Source: Listeria monocytogenes (GTDB lineage: Bacteria > Bacillota > Bacilli > Lactobacillales > Listeriaceae). Taken from it: a DNA stretch of 64,000 bases. The notes under the pieces were generated by a model. It had not been told where the DNA came from. It saw nothing but the letters and a program-made list of their open reading frames with translations, and did not search any database. The stretch spans positions 2,481,501 through 2,545,500 of the forward strand of contig NZ_LT906436.1 of the NCBI RefSeq assembly GCF_900187225.1. The letters are read 5' to 3'. A program made the translations under genes and the position numbers. Shown one piece after another: positions 27,124 to 36,186 of this stretch. The first letter of the stretch is position 1. Every line of letters starts with the position of its first letter.

Positions 27124-27975
27124 TTATTTTATTGACCAAGTTAATCCAAGCGCACCTTCACCCAAGTGAGTTCCAATGACTGGACCAAAATAACTTAATT
27201 CAAATGTTACTTCTGGGAATTTCGCTTCTAATTGTGCAAGCCATGCTTCACCTTTTGCTAGATCATTACCATGAATGACATAAGCTTTTTCTGCCGTTTT
27301 GTTTTGAACGGCTTTTTGAAGAATATCTTCAATTCGTTTCAATGCCTTTTTTTGCGTTCTAACCTTTTCAAACAGGACAATTTGTTTATCATTAAAATGA
27401 AGAATTGGTTTAATTTGAAGCAAGCTACCAACAAGGGCTTGTGCTCCATTCAAACGGCCGCCACGCTGTAAATTATTTAAATCATCCACCATAAAATAAG
27501 CATCTTGTGCCTGTTTTATTTTATCTAGTTTTTGGATAATCTGGTCCAATGGCTCGTTTGCCAAAGCCATTTCAGCTGCTTTAACTGCAAACATTCCTTG
27601 CGCCATACAAGAAAGCTCAGAATCATAAGCGACTACATTTAGCCCTTCAATCAGTTCTCCAGCTGAAGCCGCATTCTGAAACGTTCCACTAATACCACTT
27701 GATAGATGAATACTAATTACAGTATCAAAACCTTGTTCTTTCAGGTTTTCAAACAAGTGAATGAATTCTCCTGGGGCAGGTTGAGAGGAAGTTGGGAAAT
27801 TCTCAGCTTCTTTTACTTTTCGATAAAAATCGGTTGCAGACAGTTCCTCACCTTCACGATAAGATTTCCCATCAATTATTACAGAAAGTGGCACGACATT
27901 GATTCGTAGCTGCTCTTTCACTTCGTCTGGCAAATAAGTTGTGCTGTCAGTAACCACTGCTATTTTTTCGTTCAT
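27124..27975 (-). CDS. degV: DegV-family fatty-acid-binding protein
   Basis: 283 residues with the DegV signature VVTDSTTYLPDEV at residues 7-19, FPTSSQPAPGEF near 60 and VISIHLSSGISGTFQNA near 84. DegV/FakB proteins bind a fatty acid and present it to the FakA kinase for incorporation into phospholipid. Whether this copy is the working FakB cannot be decided here. It follows degU by 20 bases and likely shares its transcript. The name reflects linkage to degU rather than regulation. Confidence 0.88.
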   Translation of the reverse strand: MNEKIAVVTDSTTYLPDEVKEQLRINVVPLSVIIDGKSYREGEELSATDFYRKVKEAENFPTSSQPAPGEFIHLFENLKEQGFDTVISIHLSSGISGTFQNAASAGELIEGLNVVAYDSELSCMAQGMFAVKAAEMALANEPLDQIIQKLDKIKQAQDAYFMVDDLNNLQRGGRLNGAQALVGSLLQIKPILHFNDKQIVLFEKVRTQKKALKRIEDILQKAVQNKTAEKAYVIHGNDLAKGEAWLAQLEAKFPEVTFELSYFGPVIGTHLGEGALGLTWSIK

Positions 27976-27995
27976 ATAGTCCCCCTGAGATTTCT

Positions 27996-28682
27996 TTAGC
28001 GAATGTATACCCAGCCGTGCTTGATTGCCGTTACCACCGCTTGAGTTCTATCATTCACTTTCATTTTTTGTAAAATACTACTTACATGGTTTTTTACTGT
28101 TTTTTCACTAATGAAAAGTGTCTCCCCAATTCCGCGGTTACTTTTTCCATCGGTAAGAAGTTGCAATACCTCGCACTCTCTATGCGTTAAGATGTGTAGT
28201 GGCATTTTGACTTCTGGTTGTTGGTAGCCATAAACACCTTGAGAAGTGTTAGTGCTTGCTAAATGGCGGTATTCACGAATTAATTTAATTGCTACACGTG
28301 GATGAATATACGCGCCTCCATTATCAACAATTTTTACAGCTTCTACAAGTTCATGAGCATCCATTTCTTTTAATAAATAGCCGACTGCTCCAGCTCTAAG
28401 TGCTTCTGTTACATATTCATCTGTATCATGAATAGTCAAGACGATTACTTTGATGCTAGGAAATTGACGTACTAGCATTTCAGTTGCATCTAGTCCGTTC
28501 ACAGTTGGCATATTAATATCCATTAAAACAATATCTGGTTTATATTCGCGAACTTTTGCTACGATATTTTTACCATTTTCAGCTTCCGCTACGACCTCAA
28601 AAGAATCTTCCAACTCTAAAATTCGCTTGATACCTTCGCGAAACAACTGATGATCATCTACAATCATGATTTTGAGTGCCAT
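27996..28682 (-). CDS. degU: Orphan response regulator DegU
   Basis: 228 residues. Receiver domain with acidic pair MIVDDHQ, phospho-Asp in [11 protein letters not shown] near 55 and Lys in VGYLLKEMD near 107. A LuxR-type helix-turn-helix occupies the C-terminus ([23 protein letters not shown], near 165-187). In B. subtilis DegS phosphorylates it. No degS gene adjoins here, as known for Listeria, where DegU can act without its kinase and controls flagellar motility genes. GGAGGAGT precedes the ATG. Confidence 0.95.
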   Translation of the reverse strand: MALKIMIVDDHQLFREGIKRILELEDSFEVVAEAENGKNIVAKVREYKPDIVLMDINMPTVNGLDATEMLVRQFPSIKVIVLTIHDTDEYVTEALRAGAVGYLLKEMDAHELVEAVKIVDNGGAYIHPRVAIKLIREYRHLASTNTSQGVYGYQQPEVKMPLHILTHRECEVLQLLTDGKSNRGIGETLFISEKTVKNHVSSILQKMKVNDRTQAVVTAIKHGWVYIR

Positions 28683-29066
28683 AATGACTACTCCTCCTTC
28701 ACTTATCTAATTTCACCAAGCCTCTTTGCAATCGAAAACATCATCCTTTTTAAGTAGCAAAACCGCTTAACCTTATAATCCCTGCCATAAAATTGGCAAT
28801 TAAACATTTCTCTTTTAAGTACTATTTACTCAAACTTACCTATTTTCAACACAAACTATACCTTGATTATACTGCATAGCCCAAGAAAATTACTCCTATA
28901 TGCCTATAAAATGTAATTGAAAACCAGTCTAAAGTAATAGTAGTTTTTATTATAACACGAATTTGCCGTCACTTCATCCACTGCACTTAGAAAAATATCT
29001 ATACAATCGCTTTGCTTTCGGATAAAATAAAAGCAGACTAAATGCATCAACTTATGGAGGTTCCTT
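28683..29066. other. Divergent intergenic region between degU and the yvyE-like gene
   Basis: About 380 bases without a credible gene. On the minus strand a TATAAT element lies in CAGTATAATCAAGG (about 28865-28880) and could serve degU. On the plus strand TATAAC at about 28953 and TAAAAT at about 29023 could serve the other gene. The long 5' leader implied for degU suggests complex control, but I see no clear inverted-repeat operator. Confidence 0.4.
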
Positions 29067-29702
29067 ATGTTGGATCATTATTTAACCATCCATAGCGATG
29101 GAAAACACGAAATAATTATTGAAAAGTCCCGCTTTATCTGCCATATTAAGCGAGCTACAACAGAAACTGAAGCACAAACCTTTATTCAAGAAATCAAAAA
29201 AGAGCATCGTGATGCTACCCATAATTGTTCTGCTTATATTATAGGAGAAAATGACCAATATCAAAAAGCGCATGATGACGGAGAACCTAGTGGAACAGCT
29301 GGCGTTCCAATGCTAGAGATCTTAAAAAAGAAATCTTTAAAAAATGTCGCCGTTGTAGTTACTCGTTATTTTGGAGGAACAAAACTAGGTGCAGGCGGCC
29401 TAGTTCGCGCATATGGTAGTGCTGTTAGTGAGGCTATTCAAGCAATTGGTATTGTCGAATGCAAACTAGCCACTATTGTTGAATGCTCATTTGCTTACCC
29501 ACTTTTAGGCAAGGTCGAAAATGCGCTTGAACTAAAAGCATATCAAATTGACAAAAAAGAGTTCACTGAAAAAGTAGTACTTCATATTTTTGTTGATAAC
29601 GACGAACTGCAAGATTTTTTCAACTGGATCACCGAGATTTCAAATGGGCAACTGGAATATAAAGAAGGACCACAAAAATATAGAGAAAAGGATGTCACTT
29701 AG
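29067..29702 (+). CDS. yvyE: YvyE/YigZ (IMPACT) family protein
   Basis: 211 residues. The N-terminal UPF0029/IMPACT domain (about 1-115) has EKSRFICHIKRATTETEA, REHRDATHNCSAYI-type motif (EHRDATHNCSAYIIG near 46) and DDGEPSGTAGVPML near 68, followed by RYFGGTKLGAGGLVRAYG near 101. A C-terminal ferredoxin-like DUF1949 domain completes it. The eukaryotic relative IMPACT tunes GCN2 kinase; the bacterial role is unknown, possibly on ribosomes. The ATG is preceded by TATGGAGG. It is transcribed divergently from degU and runs into the acetyltransferase gene. Confidence 0.88.
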   Translation: MLDHYLTIHSDGKHEIIIEKSRFICHIKRATTETEAQTFIQEIKKEHRDATHNCSAYIIGENDQYQKAHDDGEPSGTAGVPMLEILKKKSLKNVAVVVTRYFGGTKLGAGGLVRAYGSAVSEAIQAIGIVECKLATIVECSFAYPLLGKVENALELKAYQIDKKEFTEKVVLHIFVDNDELQDFFNWITEISNGQLEYKEGPQKYREKDVT

Positions 29703-29703
29703 T

Positions 29704-30249
29704 ATGTCCACAAACGTATTTATCCAATTACCAGATACTATTCTTACTAAACGAACTACATTAAAAAAAACCTCTATTGCAGATGCTACTACATTATTTG
29801 ATATTTGGTCTGATGATGAGGTAGCTCAGTTTATGAACATTGAAAAATTCTCTACTATTCTTCAAGCAGAAGAAATGATTCAAGCAATTGAAAATGAACC
29901 AAATGCTTGCAGATACACCATTTTCACAACTGATGATTCTTTAAATGCGATTGGCTCGCTTGGGATTAATGATATTAACAAAACGAACCAGACAATCGAA
30001 ATTGGCTATGAACTAGCAAAAAGTCATTGGCGCCAAGGTTTTATGTTTGAAATTTTGACAACATTTTTAACCACTGTAAAGCCCTATCTTCCCTATAAAG
30101 TGCTTACAGCAAAAGTTCTACCAGATAATGTGGCTTCAATCAAACTACTGAAAAAGCTTGGTTTTGAGCTTACGACAACTGGGCAAGAACTAGATTTACA
30201 TTCTGGTAGAATTTGTGAAATCAGTAATTATCGAATGCTACTGAAATAG
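29704..30249 (+). CDS. GNAT-family N-acetyltransferase (RimJ/RimL-like)
   Basis: 181 residues. The pattern TKRTTLKKTSIADATTLFDIWSDDEV, then GSLGINDINKTNQTIEIGYELAKSHWRQGFMFE and ILPDNVASIKLLKKLGFE-type end (VLPDNVASIKLLKKLGFEL), is the RimJ/RimL/YjcK subfamily that acetylates protein N-termini or small amines. The acetyl-CoA loop is around residues 105-115 (SHWRQGF). The start at 29704 is chosen because GAGAAAAGG lies about eight bases upstream; it sits one base beyond the stop of the preceding gene. An ATG 12 bases earlier is possible but has no spacing for a ribosome site. Substrate unknown. Confidence 0.82.
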   Translation: MSTNVFIQLPDTILTKRTTLKKTSIADATTLFDIWSDDEVAQFMNIEKFSTILQAEEMIQAIENEPNACRYTIFTTDDSLNAIGSLGINDINKTNQTIEIGYELAKSHWRQGFMFEILTTFLTTVKPYLPYKVLTAKVLPDNVASIKLLKKLGFELTTTGQELDLHSGRICEISNYRMLLK

Positions 30250-30424
30250 GACAAATATTACATTTTTGAAAGATATCATCTTTTTTGTATTTTTTTTCGA
30301 GTAATTTCTGTATAATAACATCAAAGTTTAAAAATTAAAGAAACCGTAAATCGGGCGTAACATTCTTTAGTGCAGCAAATGATACAATAAAACTTAGAAA
30401 AGTGACTATAAGGAGAATTAATAT

Positions 30425-31483
30425 ATGAGTAAAGGCACTGATGATAGCCGAAGAAGCAGCAAGAAATACAAACGCAGAAGAAAAATTTTATTCTGGATTC
30501 TAATTCCTGTAATGTGCTTAGTACTTGCAGGCGTCGGATACGGCACTTATCTTTTTAGTAAAACAAAACTCGCAGCAGATAACTCTTATGATAATGTAAG
30601 GAACGGAAAAGCCTCTACACTTCGAACGAATGACATTGAACCTATAAAAGATAGTTTTTCTATTTTAATTATTGGTGTTGATACCAGCTCTACACGGGCC
30701 GAAAATGGTAACCCTCGAAGCGATTCACTAATCCTAGCAACATTTAATGTCAAAGATTCACGCGTAGAGATGACTAGTATCCCTCGTGATTCCTATGTTC
30801 ATATTGAAGATTCCGCCAAAGACATTGATAAATACACGAAAATTAATGCAGCTCATGCATATGGTGGTCCAGAACTCACAATGAAAACCGTAGAAGAAGA
30901 ATTTAAGATTCCAATTGATTATTATGTTCGTTTTGACTTTGATGCATTCTTAAAAATTGTGGATGCTTTAGACGGAATTGATGTAGATGTTCCAGTGGAC
31001 TTCACTGAGCAAGACTCTAAAGACAACGCCGGTGCAATCACTCTAAAAAAAGGGCCTCAACACCTTAACGCGGAGCAAGCTTTAGCACTAGCTCGTACAA
31101 GACACATCGATAGCGATATCGAACGTGGTAAACGACAACAATTAATCATTAAATCTATTGTAAGCGAAGCGACCTCCATTTCTTCTGTAAGCAAGTATTC
31201 TGATATCATTGAAGTTGTTGGAGATAACATGAAAACCAACTTAACTTTCAATCAAATGCTTTCTATCGCAAAATATGGAATGACAAATAAAATTGATATT
31301 AAATCCCTTAACTTAAAAGGGGATAGCAATCCAATGGACGGTATTTATTACTACAAACTTGATGAAAGCTCCGTGCAAAGTATTTCGAATGAATTTGCTG
31401 ATGAACTTGGAATTAAACAACCATTCCCTGGTGCAGCACCGTATTCAGACGAAAGTTCTAGCACAACTAGCAGTTCTAATTAA
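30425..31483 (+). CDS. lytR: LytR-CpsA-Psr family cell-wall glycopolymer transferase
   Basis: 352 residues. A basic cytoplasmic N-terminus (RRSSKKYKRRRK) and one membrane helix (about 18-41) anchor an extracellular LCP domain (about 78-235). Conserved Arg/Asp residues occur in GNPRSDSLILATFN, MTSIPRDSYVHI and the segment LARTRHIDSDIERGKRQQ (about residues 216-233). LCP enzymes attach wall teichoic acid to peptidoglycan. Facing tagO and tarA with a shared terminator fits this role. A Ser-rich tail ends the protein. AAGGAG precedes the ATG, and a TATAAT lies about 110 bases upstream. Confidence 0.9.
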   Translation: MSKGTDDSRRSSKKYKRRRKILFWILIPVMCLVLAGVGYGTYLFSKTKLAADNSYDNVRNGKASTLRTNDIEPIKDSFSILIIGVDTSSTRAENGNPRSDSLILATFNVKDSRVEMTSIPRDSYVHIEDSAKDIDKYTKINAAHAYGGPELTMKTVEEEFKIPIDYYVRFDFDAFLKIVDALDGIDVDVPVDFTEQDSKDNAGAITLKKGPQHLNAEQALALARTRHIDSDIERGKRQQLIIKSIVSEATSISSVSKYSDIIEVVGDNMKTNLTFNQMLSIAKYGMTNKIDIKSLNLKGDSNPMDGIYYYKLDESSVQSISNEFADELGIKQPFPGAAPYSDESSSTTSSSN

Positions 31484-31521
31484 AAAAAGACCAACAACTA
31501 ATAATTAGTTGTTGGTCTTTT
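31484..31521. terminator. Bidirectional terminator between lytR and tagO
   Basis: AAAAAGACCAACAACTA and its complement form a near-perfect stem of about 17 bp with T-runs on both strands. It abuts both stop codons and serves both convergent genes. Confidence 0.95.
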
Positions 31522-32574
31522 TTATTTTCGTTTTCGATGTATTTTTTGAAGTAAATTTAAGATTGGCCGGTAATCCTCACCAATTAACCCAATAAATTCA
31601 ACAATAATTTCAATACTAAAAATTAATAATAACAGTAATAACATTGCTCCCCAAGTAGTGGAGAACGAAAATACAAATCCAGTCATAGAAAATAGTAATG
31701 CCATACAGTAGATTAGTAACACCGTCTGCTTCTCTGTAAATCCTAGCGCCATCAACCTATGGTGAATATGAGATCTATCTGCTGAAGATATCGGCATCCG
31801 CTCTTTTAGCCTTCTTACAATAGCAAAAAAAGTATCTGACAAAGGTACACCTAAAATAATAAGTGGTACTAACAATGAGATGAAAGTAACGTTTTTAAAA
31901 CCCATAAGTGATAAAACAGCAATCATATAACCGAGGAATAACGCTCCCGTGTCTCCCATAAAAATACTAGCAGGCGGGAAATTATAAATCAAGAAAGCCG
32001 CAACTGCTGCTACAAGAATTAATGCAACCGGAGCAACAAAAACATCTTTCAAAAGCAAAGCCATACCTGCAATAGTCATTAAAGCAATAATAGAAATACC
32101 ACCCGCTAGACCGTCTAATCCATCAATTAAGTTTAACGCATTCACAATTGCAACTATCCAAATAATCGATAATGGAATCGCAAAATACCCAAAATCTACT
32201 TGTCCGTAAAATGGGACGTTAATAAAATTAATAGTAATGTCTCCCCAAACAGTTACGCAAAGAGCAGCTAAAATCTGTCCTAACATTTTCCATTTTGGTG
32301 ATAAATCAAATATATCATCTATAAAGCCTGTCGCAATAATAATTAATGCTCCGAAATAAATTGGCAAGAAACCTGATTTATCTATTGGGGCTAAAATCAT
32401 CCCTACCGAAAAACTTATAAAAATAGCTAATCCACCTAAAGTGGCTGTAGTTTTTGTATGTTTGTGTCTTTCACGCGGTGTATCAACCGCATTAATTCGG
32501 AAAGCAAACTTCCTGATTATCGGCACCATAATGATACCTACTGCAAAGCTAATCAATATACTCCATATTAGCAA
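31522..32574 (-). CDS. tagO: Undecaprenyl-phosphate GlcNAc-1-phosphate transferase TagO
   Basis: 350 residues, about 11 membrane helices. The catalytic features of the MraY/WecA family are visible: TATLGGLAIF near 43, the DDIFDLSPK aspartates near 87-88, NALNLIDGLDGLAGG near 144-158, and the loop HIHHRLMALGF near 272. It transfers GlcNAc-1-P to undecaprenyl phosphate, the first step of wall teichoic acid synthesis; TarA acts next. The start appears to be TTG (32572-32574). tarA and a menC-like gene lie directly upstream in the same run. Confidence 0.93.
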   Translation of the reverse strand: MLIWSILISFAVGIIMVPIIRKFAFRINAVDTPRERHKHTKTTATLGGLAIFISFSVGMILAPIDKSGFLPIYFGALIIIATGFIDDIFDLSPKWKMLGQILAALCVTVWGDITINFINVPFYGQVDFGYFAIPLSIIWIVAIVNALNLIDGLDGLAGGISIIALMTIAGMALLLKDVFVAPVALILVAAVAAFLIYNFPPASIFMGDTGALFLGYMIAVLSLMGFKNVTFISLLVPLIILGVPLSDTFFAIVRRLKERMPISSADRSHIHHRLMALGFTEKQTVLLIYCMALLFSMTGFVFSFSTTWGAMLLLLLLIFSIEIIVEFIGLIGEDYRPILNLLQKIHRKRK

Positions 32575-32581
32575 TATTTTT

Positions 32582-33706
32582 TCAGCTCCATCCTTTATTT
32601 AGCAAAATTCTTTCTGTTGATTTAGTATATTTTTGTAACACATCTAAATCTAAAGCCACTCCAATCCCTTGACCGGTTGGCACAGTGAGTTTTCCTTGAT
32701 TTAATACAAATGCTGATGAAACAATATCTTCATTAAAATAACGATTTGATGCAGAAATATCTCCTGGGAAAGTAAATTCCGCTCTAGCAGCAAGCGCAAT
32801 ATTATGAGCCCTACCGATACCAGCTTCAAGCATGCCGCCACACCAGACAAGCAAATTATTATCGCTACAATACTTCGCTATCTTAAGAGCCTCAGACATA
32901 CCACCAACGCGCGCTAATTTTAAATTAACTGCCTGACAGCTTCCTAACATATGGGCCTGTTTCAAATCATCTAATGACCTAATATTCTCGTCCAAACAAA
33001 TACGCGTTTTTAATTTTTTTTGCAACCAAGCATGATCCACAAAATCTTTAGCTCCAAATGGTTGCTCAATCATTTCTAAATTAAAGTGATCTAATTCTTT
33101 TAATAACAAGAAATCTTCTCTATTATACGCTGAATTCGCATCAGCCATCAAGCTTAGATTAGGAAATTTTTCTCGAACAGCTTTGACAAATTGAATATCT
33201 TTCTTAGGTGCTATTTTTAACTTCACTCTTTCGTAGCCCTCATCCATATATTGACTAACTAACCGGACTAACGTTTCCGCATCAGGCTGCAATCCAATGC
33301 TCACGCCAACAGCAATCGAGTCCTTCTCTGCGCCAATCATTTTAGCCAATGAGAGCTTCTCGTTGTTTGCAAAAGCATCCCAAACAGCAAGCTCCACAGC
33401 CGCTTTCGCCATTTCATTTCCTTGAATCCAGCTAAACATCTGATTAATCTCTTGAGGAGTTCGTATTTCTTTCTGCGCAAGAATTGGTAATAAATGCTGT
33501 TTAACAATAGAAATAGCAGTGCTCAAAGTCTCTTCTGTATAGTCAGGTAACGGAAAAGCTTCCAACTCTCCATAACCACGTATACCTTCCTCATTCACTA
33601 ACTCAATAATATAAAAATCTTTACTATTTAGCTCACCATAACTTGTTTTAAACGGTGCAATAAGAGGAAGTTCTACATGAATTAGTCTTGCTTCTTGAAA
33701 ATACAT
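32582..33706 (-). CDS. menC: o-Succinylbenzoate synthase (MenC, enolase superfamily)
   Basis: 374 residues. An N-terminal capping domain precedes a TIM barrel of the muconate-lactonizing/MenC group: acid-base Lys in VKLKIAP near 163, metal ligands in LMADANSAY (Asp), LEMIEQPF (Glu) and CLDENI (Asp), and the second Lys in VNLKLARVGG near 262. It dehydrates SHCHC to o-succinylbenzoate in menaquinone synthesis; enzymes of this type may also racemise N-succinylamino acids. Its ATG follows the tarA stop codon with no gap (TAG-ATG), so it is transcribed with a teichoic-acid gene, which is an odd setting. Confidence 0.85.
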   Translation of the reverse strand: MYFQEARLIHVELPLIAPFKTSYGELNSKDFYIIELVNEEGIRGYGELEAFPLPDYTEETLSTAISIVKQHLLPILAQKEIRTPQEINQMFSWIQGNEMAKAAVELAVWDAFANNEKLSLAKMIGAEKDSIAVGVSIGLQPDAETLVRLVSQYMDEGYERVKLKIAPKKDIQFVKAVREKFPNLSLMADANSAYNREDFLLLKELDHFNLEMIEQPFGAKDFVDHAWLQKKLKTRICLDENIRSLDDLKQAHMLGSCQAVNLKLARVGGMSEALKIAKYCSDNNLLVWCGGMLEAGIGRAHNIALAARAEFTFPGDISASNRYFNEDIVSSAFVLNQGKLTVPTGQGIGVALDLDVLQKYTKSTERILLNKGWS

Positions 33707-34441
33707 CTACTCACCCTTTTTCAAACGCTTGCGCTCTTTTCGAATGGCAAGCATAAATTGAGGTATTGCAAAAAAACGTTTCCATCTTGAGGGATTAGAA
33801 AGAAGCCTGTATACCCATTCTAACCTTAATTTTATCCATATTTTTGGTGCGCGCTTTACACTATCTGTTAAAACATCAAAGCTTCCACCTACACCAATAA
33901 AAATGCCTTTAGTAAAATTAGCAATCTGAGACAAAATCCATTTTTCTTGAGCAGGGGAACCTAAAGCAACAAAAATCACATCTGGTTGTGAGACGAGTAT
34001 TTCCTTAGCAATTCCTTCACTTTCTAATACATCAAAGTAACCATGATGAACACCACAAACAACTGCCTGTGGAAATTTTTCCCGCACTTTGGCCTCTACA
34101 ACCTCACTAATTTCCGGTTTTGCTCCTAAAAAATAACAATTTAGTGGCTTATTTAATAGACCAACCATCGTGTCATAACCAGTAACTCGTTCTTTTAAAG
34201 GCTCTCCAAGTTTTTCTGAGGCCATTATTATCCCAATACCATCGGGTACAATATAATCAGCTTGCCCTAATATTGCTTCGAACTCCTTATCCGTGCGAGC
34301 ATGCATAACAATTTCTGGATTAGCCGTCACAACAAATCGACGTTCCCCGTTCTTCGCGGCCATGTAAAGCTCCTCCACAAATCCTGCTTGCGTCGTATTA
34401 TAGAAAGGTATATTTAAAATTGAAATTTCCTGCTTTTTCAT
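33707..34441 (-). CDS. tarA: N-acetylmannosaminyltransferase TarA (WecG/TagA family)
   Basis: 244 residues. Family hallmarks are TANPEIVMHARTD near 39, DYIVPDGIGIIMAS near 61, and GVGGSFDVLTDSVKRAPKIW near 189-208. TarA adds ManNAc to lipid-linked GlcNAc, the second step of wall teichoic acid linkage-unit assembly after TagO. UDP-ManNAc comes from MnaA, also encoded in this window. AGGAG precedes the ATG. It lies upstream of menC and tagO. Confidence 0.93.
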   Translation of the reverse strand: MKKQEISILNIPFYNTTQAGFVEELYMAAKNGERRFVVTANPEIVMHARTDKEFEAILGQADYIVPDGIGIIMASEKLGEPLKERVTGYDTMVGLLNKPLNCYFLGAKPEISEVVEAKVREKFPQAVVCGVHHGYFDVLESEGIAKEILVSQPDVIFVALGSPAQEKWILSQIANFTKGIFIGVGGSFDVLTDSVKRAPKIWIKLRLEWVYRLLSNPSRWKRFFAIPQFMLAIRKERKRLKKGE

Positions 34442-34511
34442 ATGTATCTCCTAAAAAACTTTATTATGTATAAGTTTATCATAAAACAAGGATGCTTCCT
34501 ATTTTTAATCT

Positions 34512-34555
34512 ATAAAAAAGACTGCAAATAGCATTACGCCATTTACAGTCTTTCA
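34512..34555 (-). terminator. Terminator after the LysM-3D gene
   Basis: AAGACTGTAAAT pairs with ATTTGCAGTCTT (one G-U-type pair) around a loop of about ten bases, followed on the minus strand by TTTTTTATAG. Confidence 0.88.
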
Positions 34556-34566
34556 TATGGAACGAA

Positions 34567-35400
34567 TTAATCTAAAATTTGTACTTTAACTTGTTTTACA
34601 CCCCAGTTGTTAGCTTCTTGTACTGAGTTTAAATGTACATCGATTTTATTACCTTTAATTGCGCCACCAGTATCAGCTGCAATTGCTTGTCCGTATCCTT
34701 CAACATAAACTTTTGAACCTAAAGGAATAACAGATGGATCAACTGCAATTACTCGTGAATTATCATTTAAATCAATCCCTGTCGCTGTCATGTGGCCCAT
34801 GCCAGGTTCAGCTTTACTATATGCTGTTGCAGTTACCGTTAACTCTTTTGAAACATTACCTTGTGCTGAAGAACTATTCGAAGATGCTTCATTAGAAGAA
34901 GTTGATTTTTGAGTTGTTGGAGCTGCTTTTTCTTCTTTCGGTTGTTCTGTTACTTTATTATTGGCTGAATTATTTGCTGTTGAATTGTTTTTTGAAGTAT
35001 TACTTTCACTTGCTGAAGCTTTATTACCAATAGATAATTTTTGACCAACTATTATTAAATCTGAAGAAAGATTATTCCACGATTTAAGTTGATTAACTGT
35101 TACACCATTATCAACGGCGATATGTCCAAGGGTATCTCCTGCAACAACTGTGTATTCAGAATTGTTATTAGTAGTGGATTTTTTCTCACTACTATTTACT
35201 TGCAATGTTTGGTTCGGAAAAATAATGTCAGAACTCAAATTGTTATCTTCTTTCAATTGTTTTATAGAGACATTATTTTCATTTGATATTTTCCATAGTG
35301 AATCACCATCTTGCACTTTATACTCAGCTGCAAAAGCTTGAGTTGAACCAGATCCTGCAATAATTAAACCTGCCGCAATGGCTACTACTGTCTTTTTCAT
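34567..35400 (-). CDS. Secreted LysM and 3D-domain cell-wall protein (YocH-like)
   Basis: 277 residues. A signal peptide (about 1-25, ending AFA) precedes two LysM peptidoglycan-binding repeats (about 27-70, EYKVQDGDSLWKI; about 83-126, EYTVVAGDTLGHI), a Ser/Asn/Glu linker and a C-terminal 3D domain (about 187-277). The 3D hallmark acids are in AVDPSVIPLGSKVYV and ADTGGAIKGNKIDVH. The fold is shared with MltA-type lytic transglycosylases and Rpf/Sps-like muralytic proteins, so peptidoglycan cleavage is inferred. B. subtilis YocH has the same layout and is WalR-controlled; I found no clear WalR box here. Confidence 0.9.
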   Translation of the reverse strand: MKKTVVAIAAGLIIAGSGSTQAFAAEYKVQDGDSLWKISNENNVSIKQLKEDNNLSSDIIFPNQTLQVNSSEKKSTTNNNSEYTVVAGDTLGHIAVDNGVTVNQLKSWNNLSSDLIIVGQKLSIGNKASASESNTSKNNSTANNSANNKVTEQPKEEKAAPTTQKSTSSNEASSNSSSAQGNVSKELTVTATAYSKAEPGMGHMTATGIDLNDNSRVIAVDPSVIPLGSKVYVEGYGQAIAADTGGAIKGNKIDVHLNSVQEANNWGVKQVKVQILD

Positions 35401-35790
35401 GTAATTATTTTCCCTCCTTGATAACTTTCGAGAATAATCGTACCATACGAAACTATCAGCTTGGTTACTAAAAAATTAAGCATGTATGACACACTTTCAA
35501 ATAGTATCCGTTTTCCTGCAATATTTGTAAATTGCCTTTATTGTCTGATTTCTATAACTACTGTTCGTATTTTTTGTGAAAATCAATCTAGCATAACTCG
35601 CCGTAAAGGTTTAGCCAATTAATAAAAGCGTTCTTGATTGTTCACTTAATGAATTAAATGTGCAAAGTAACTGAAATTGGAAAATTTTTCCATTACAAAC
35701 AGAACTGATAATTTATTGATTTTGTTGTTTTTTAAGGCGAGATTTTTAAAATTCATTATGAAATATGGCTCTTTATAACAAAGTATTACA
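35401..35790. other. Gene-free region between the ssb and LysM-3D genes
   Basis: About 390 AT-rich bases with no credible open frame. It should contain the promoter and leader of the LysM-3D gene and the 3' end of the ssb transcript. A short palindrome (TGGAAAA/TTTTTCCA near 35672-35690) is present without a good T-run. I identify no terminator for the ssb gene. Confidence 0.4.
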
Positions 35791-36156
35791 TCATTCATCC
35801 TCTTCCTGAGGTATATTAACTACTCTTTCATCTTTATTTCGACTTGATAAATACCGAATCTGATGAACTAAAACTTCCGTAATATAAATTTTCTGTTCTT
35901 CTTTATTTAAATAATTACGAGATTGTAGTTCACCAACTACTCCTACTAATTGTCCTTTAGTACAGAACTCTGCAGTGGCTTCTGCTCTTTTACCCCAAAT
36001 AACACATTGAATAAAGTCAGCATCATTATCAACTCTTTTATTTTTACCAAACCGATTTAAAGCCAGGGTTAAATTCAAAACAGCCCTGTCTTCCGTGGTC
36101 CATTTCAATTCTGGTTCCTTAGTTAATCTGCCTACTAAAGTTACTTGATTAATCAT
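35791..36156 (-). CDS. ssbB: Competence-type single-stranded DNA-binding protein
   Basis: 121 residues, an OB-fold SSB without the long Gly/Gln tail of the housekeeping SsbA. MINQVTLVGRLTKEPELKWT and FIQCVIWGKRAEATAEFCTKGQLVGVVGEL are characteristic. Length and location beside fabZ and mbl match B. subtilis SsbB (YwpH), which protects incoming DNA during transformation. The C-terminus ends EEDE, an acidic tip that could still contact partners. It has its own promoter with three ComK-type AT-boxes directly upstream, supporting membership of the competence regulon. Confidence 0.9.
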   Translation of the reverse strand: MINQVTLVGRLTKEPELKWTTEDRAVLNLTLALNRFGKNKRVDNDADFIQCVIWGKRAEATAEFCTKGQLVGVVGELQSRNYLNKEEQKIYITEVLVHQIRYLSSRNKDERVVNIPQEEDE

Positions 36157-36186
36157 ATAATCGCCTCTTTCTTTTGGTGTAAAGCG

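Noticed and set aside
35089-35341. Plus-strand frames opposite the LysM repeats
   Set aside because: They are low-complexity antisense readings of a clearly coding secreted protein.
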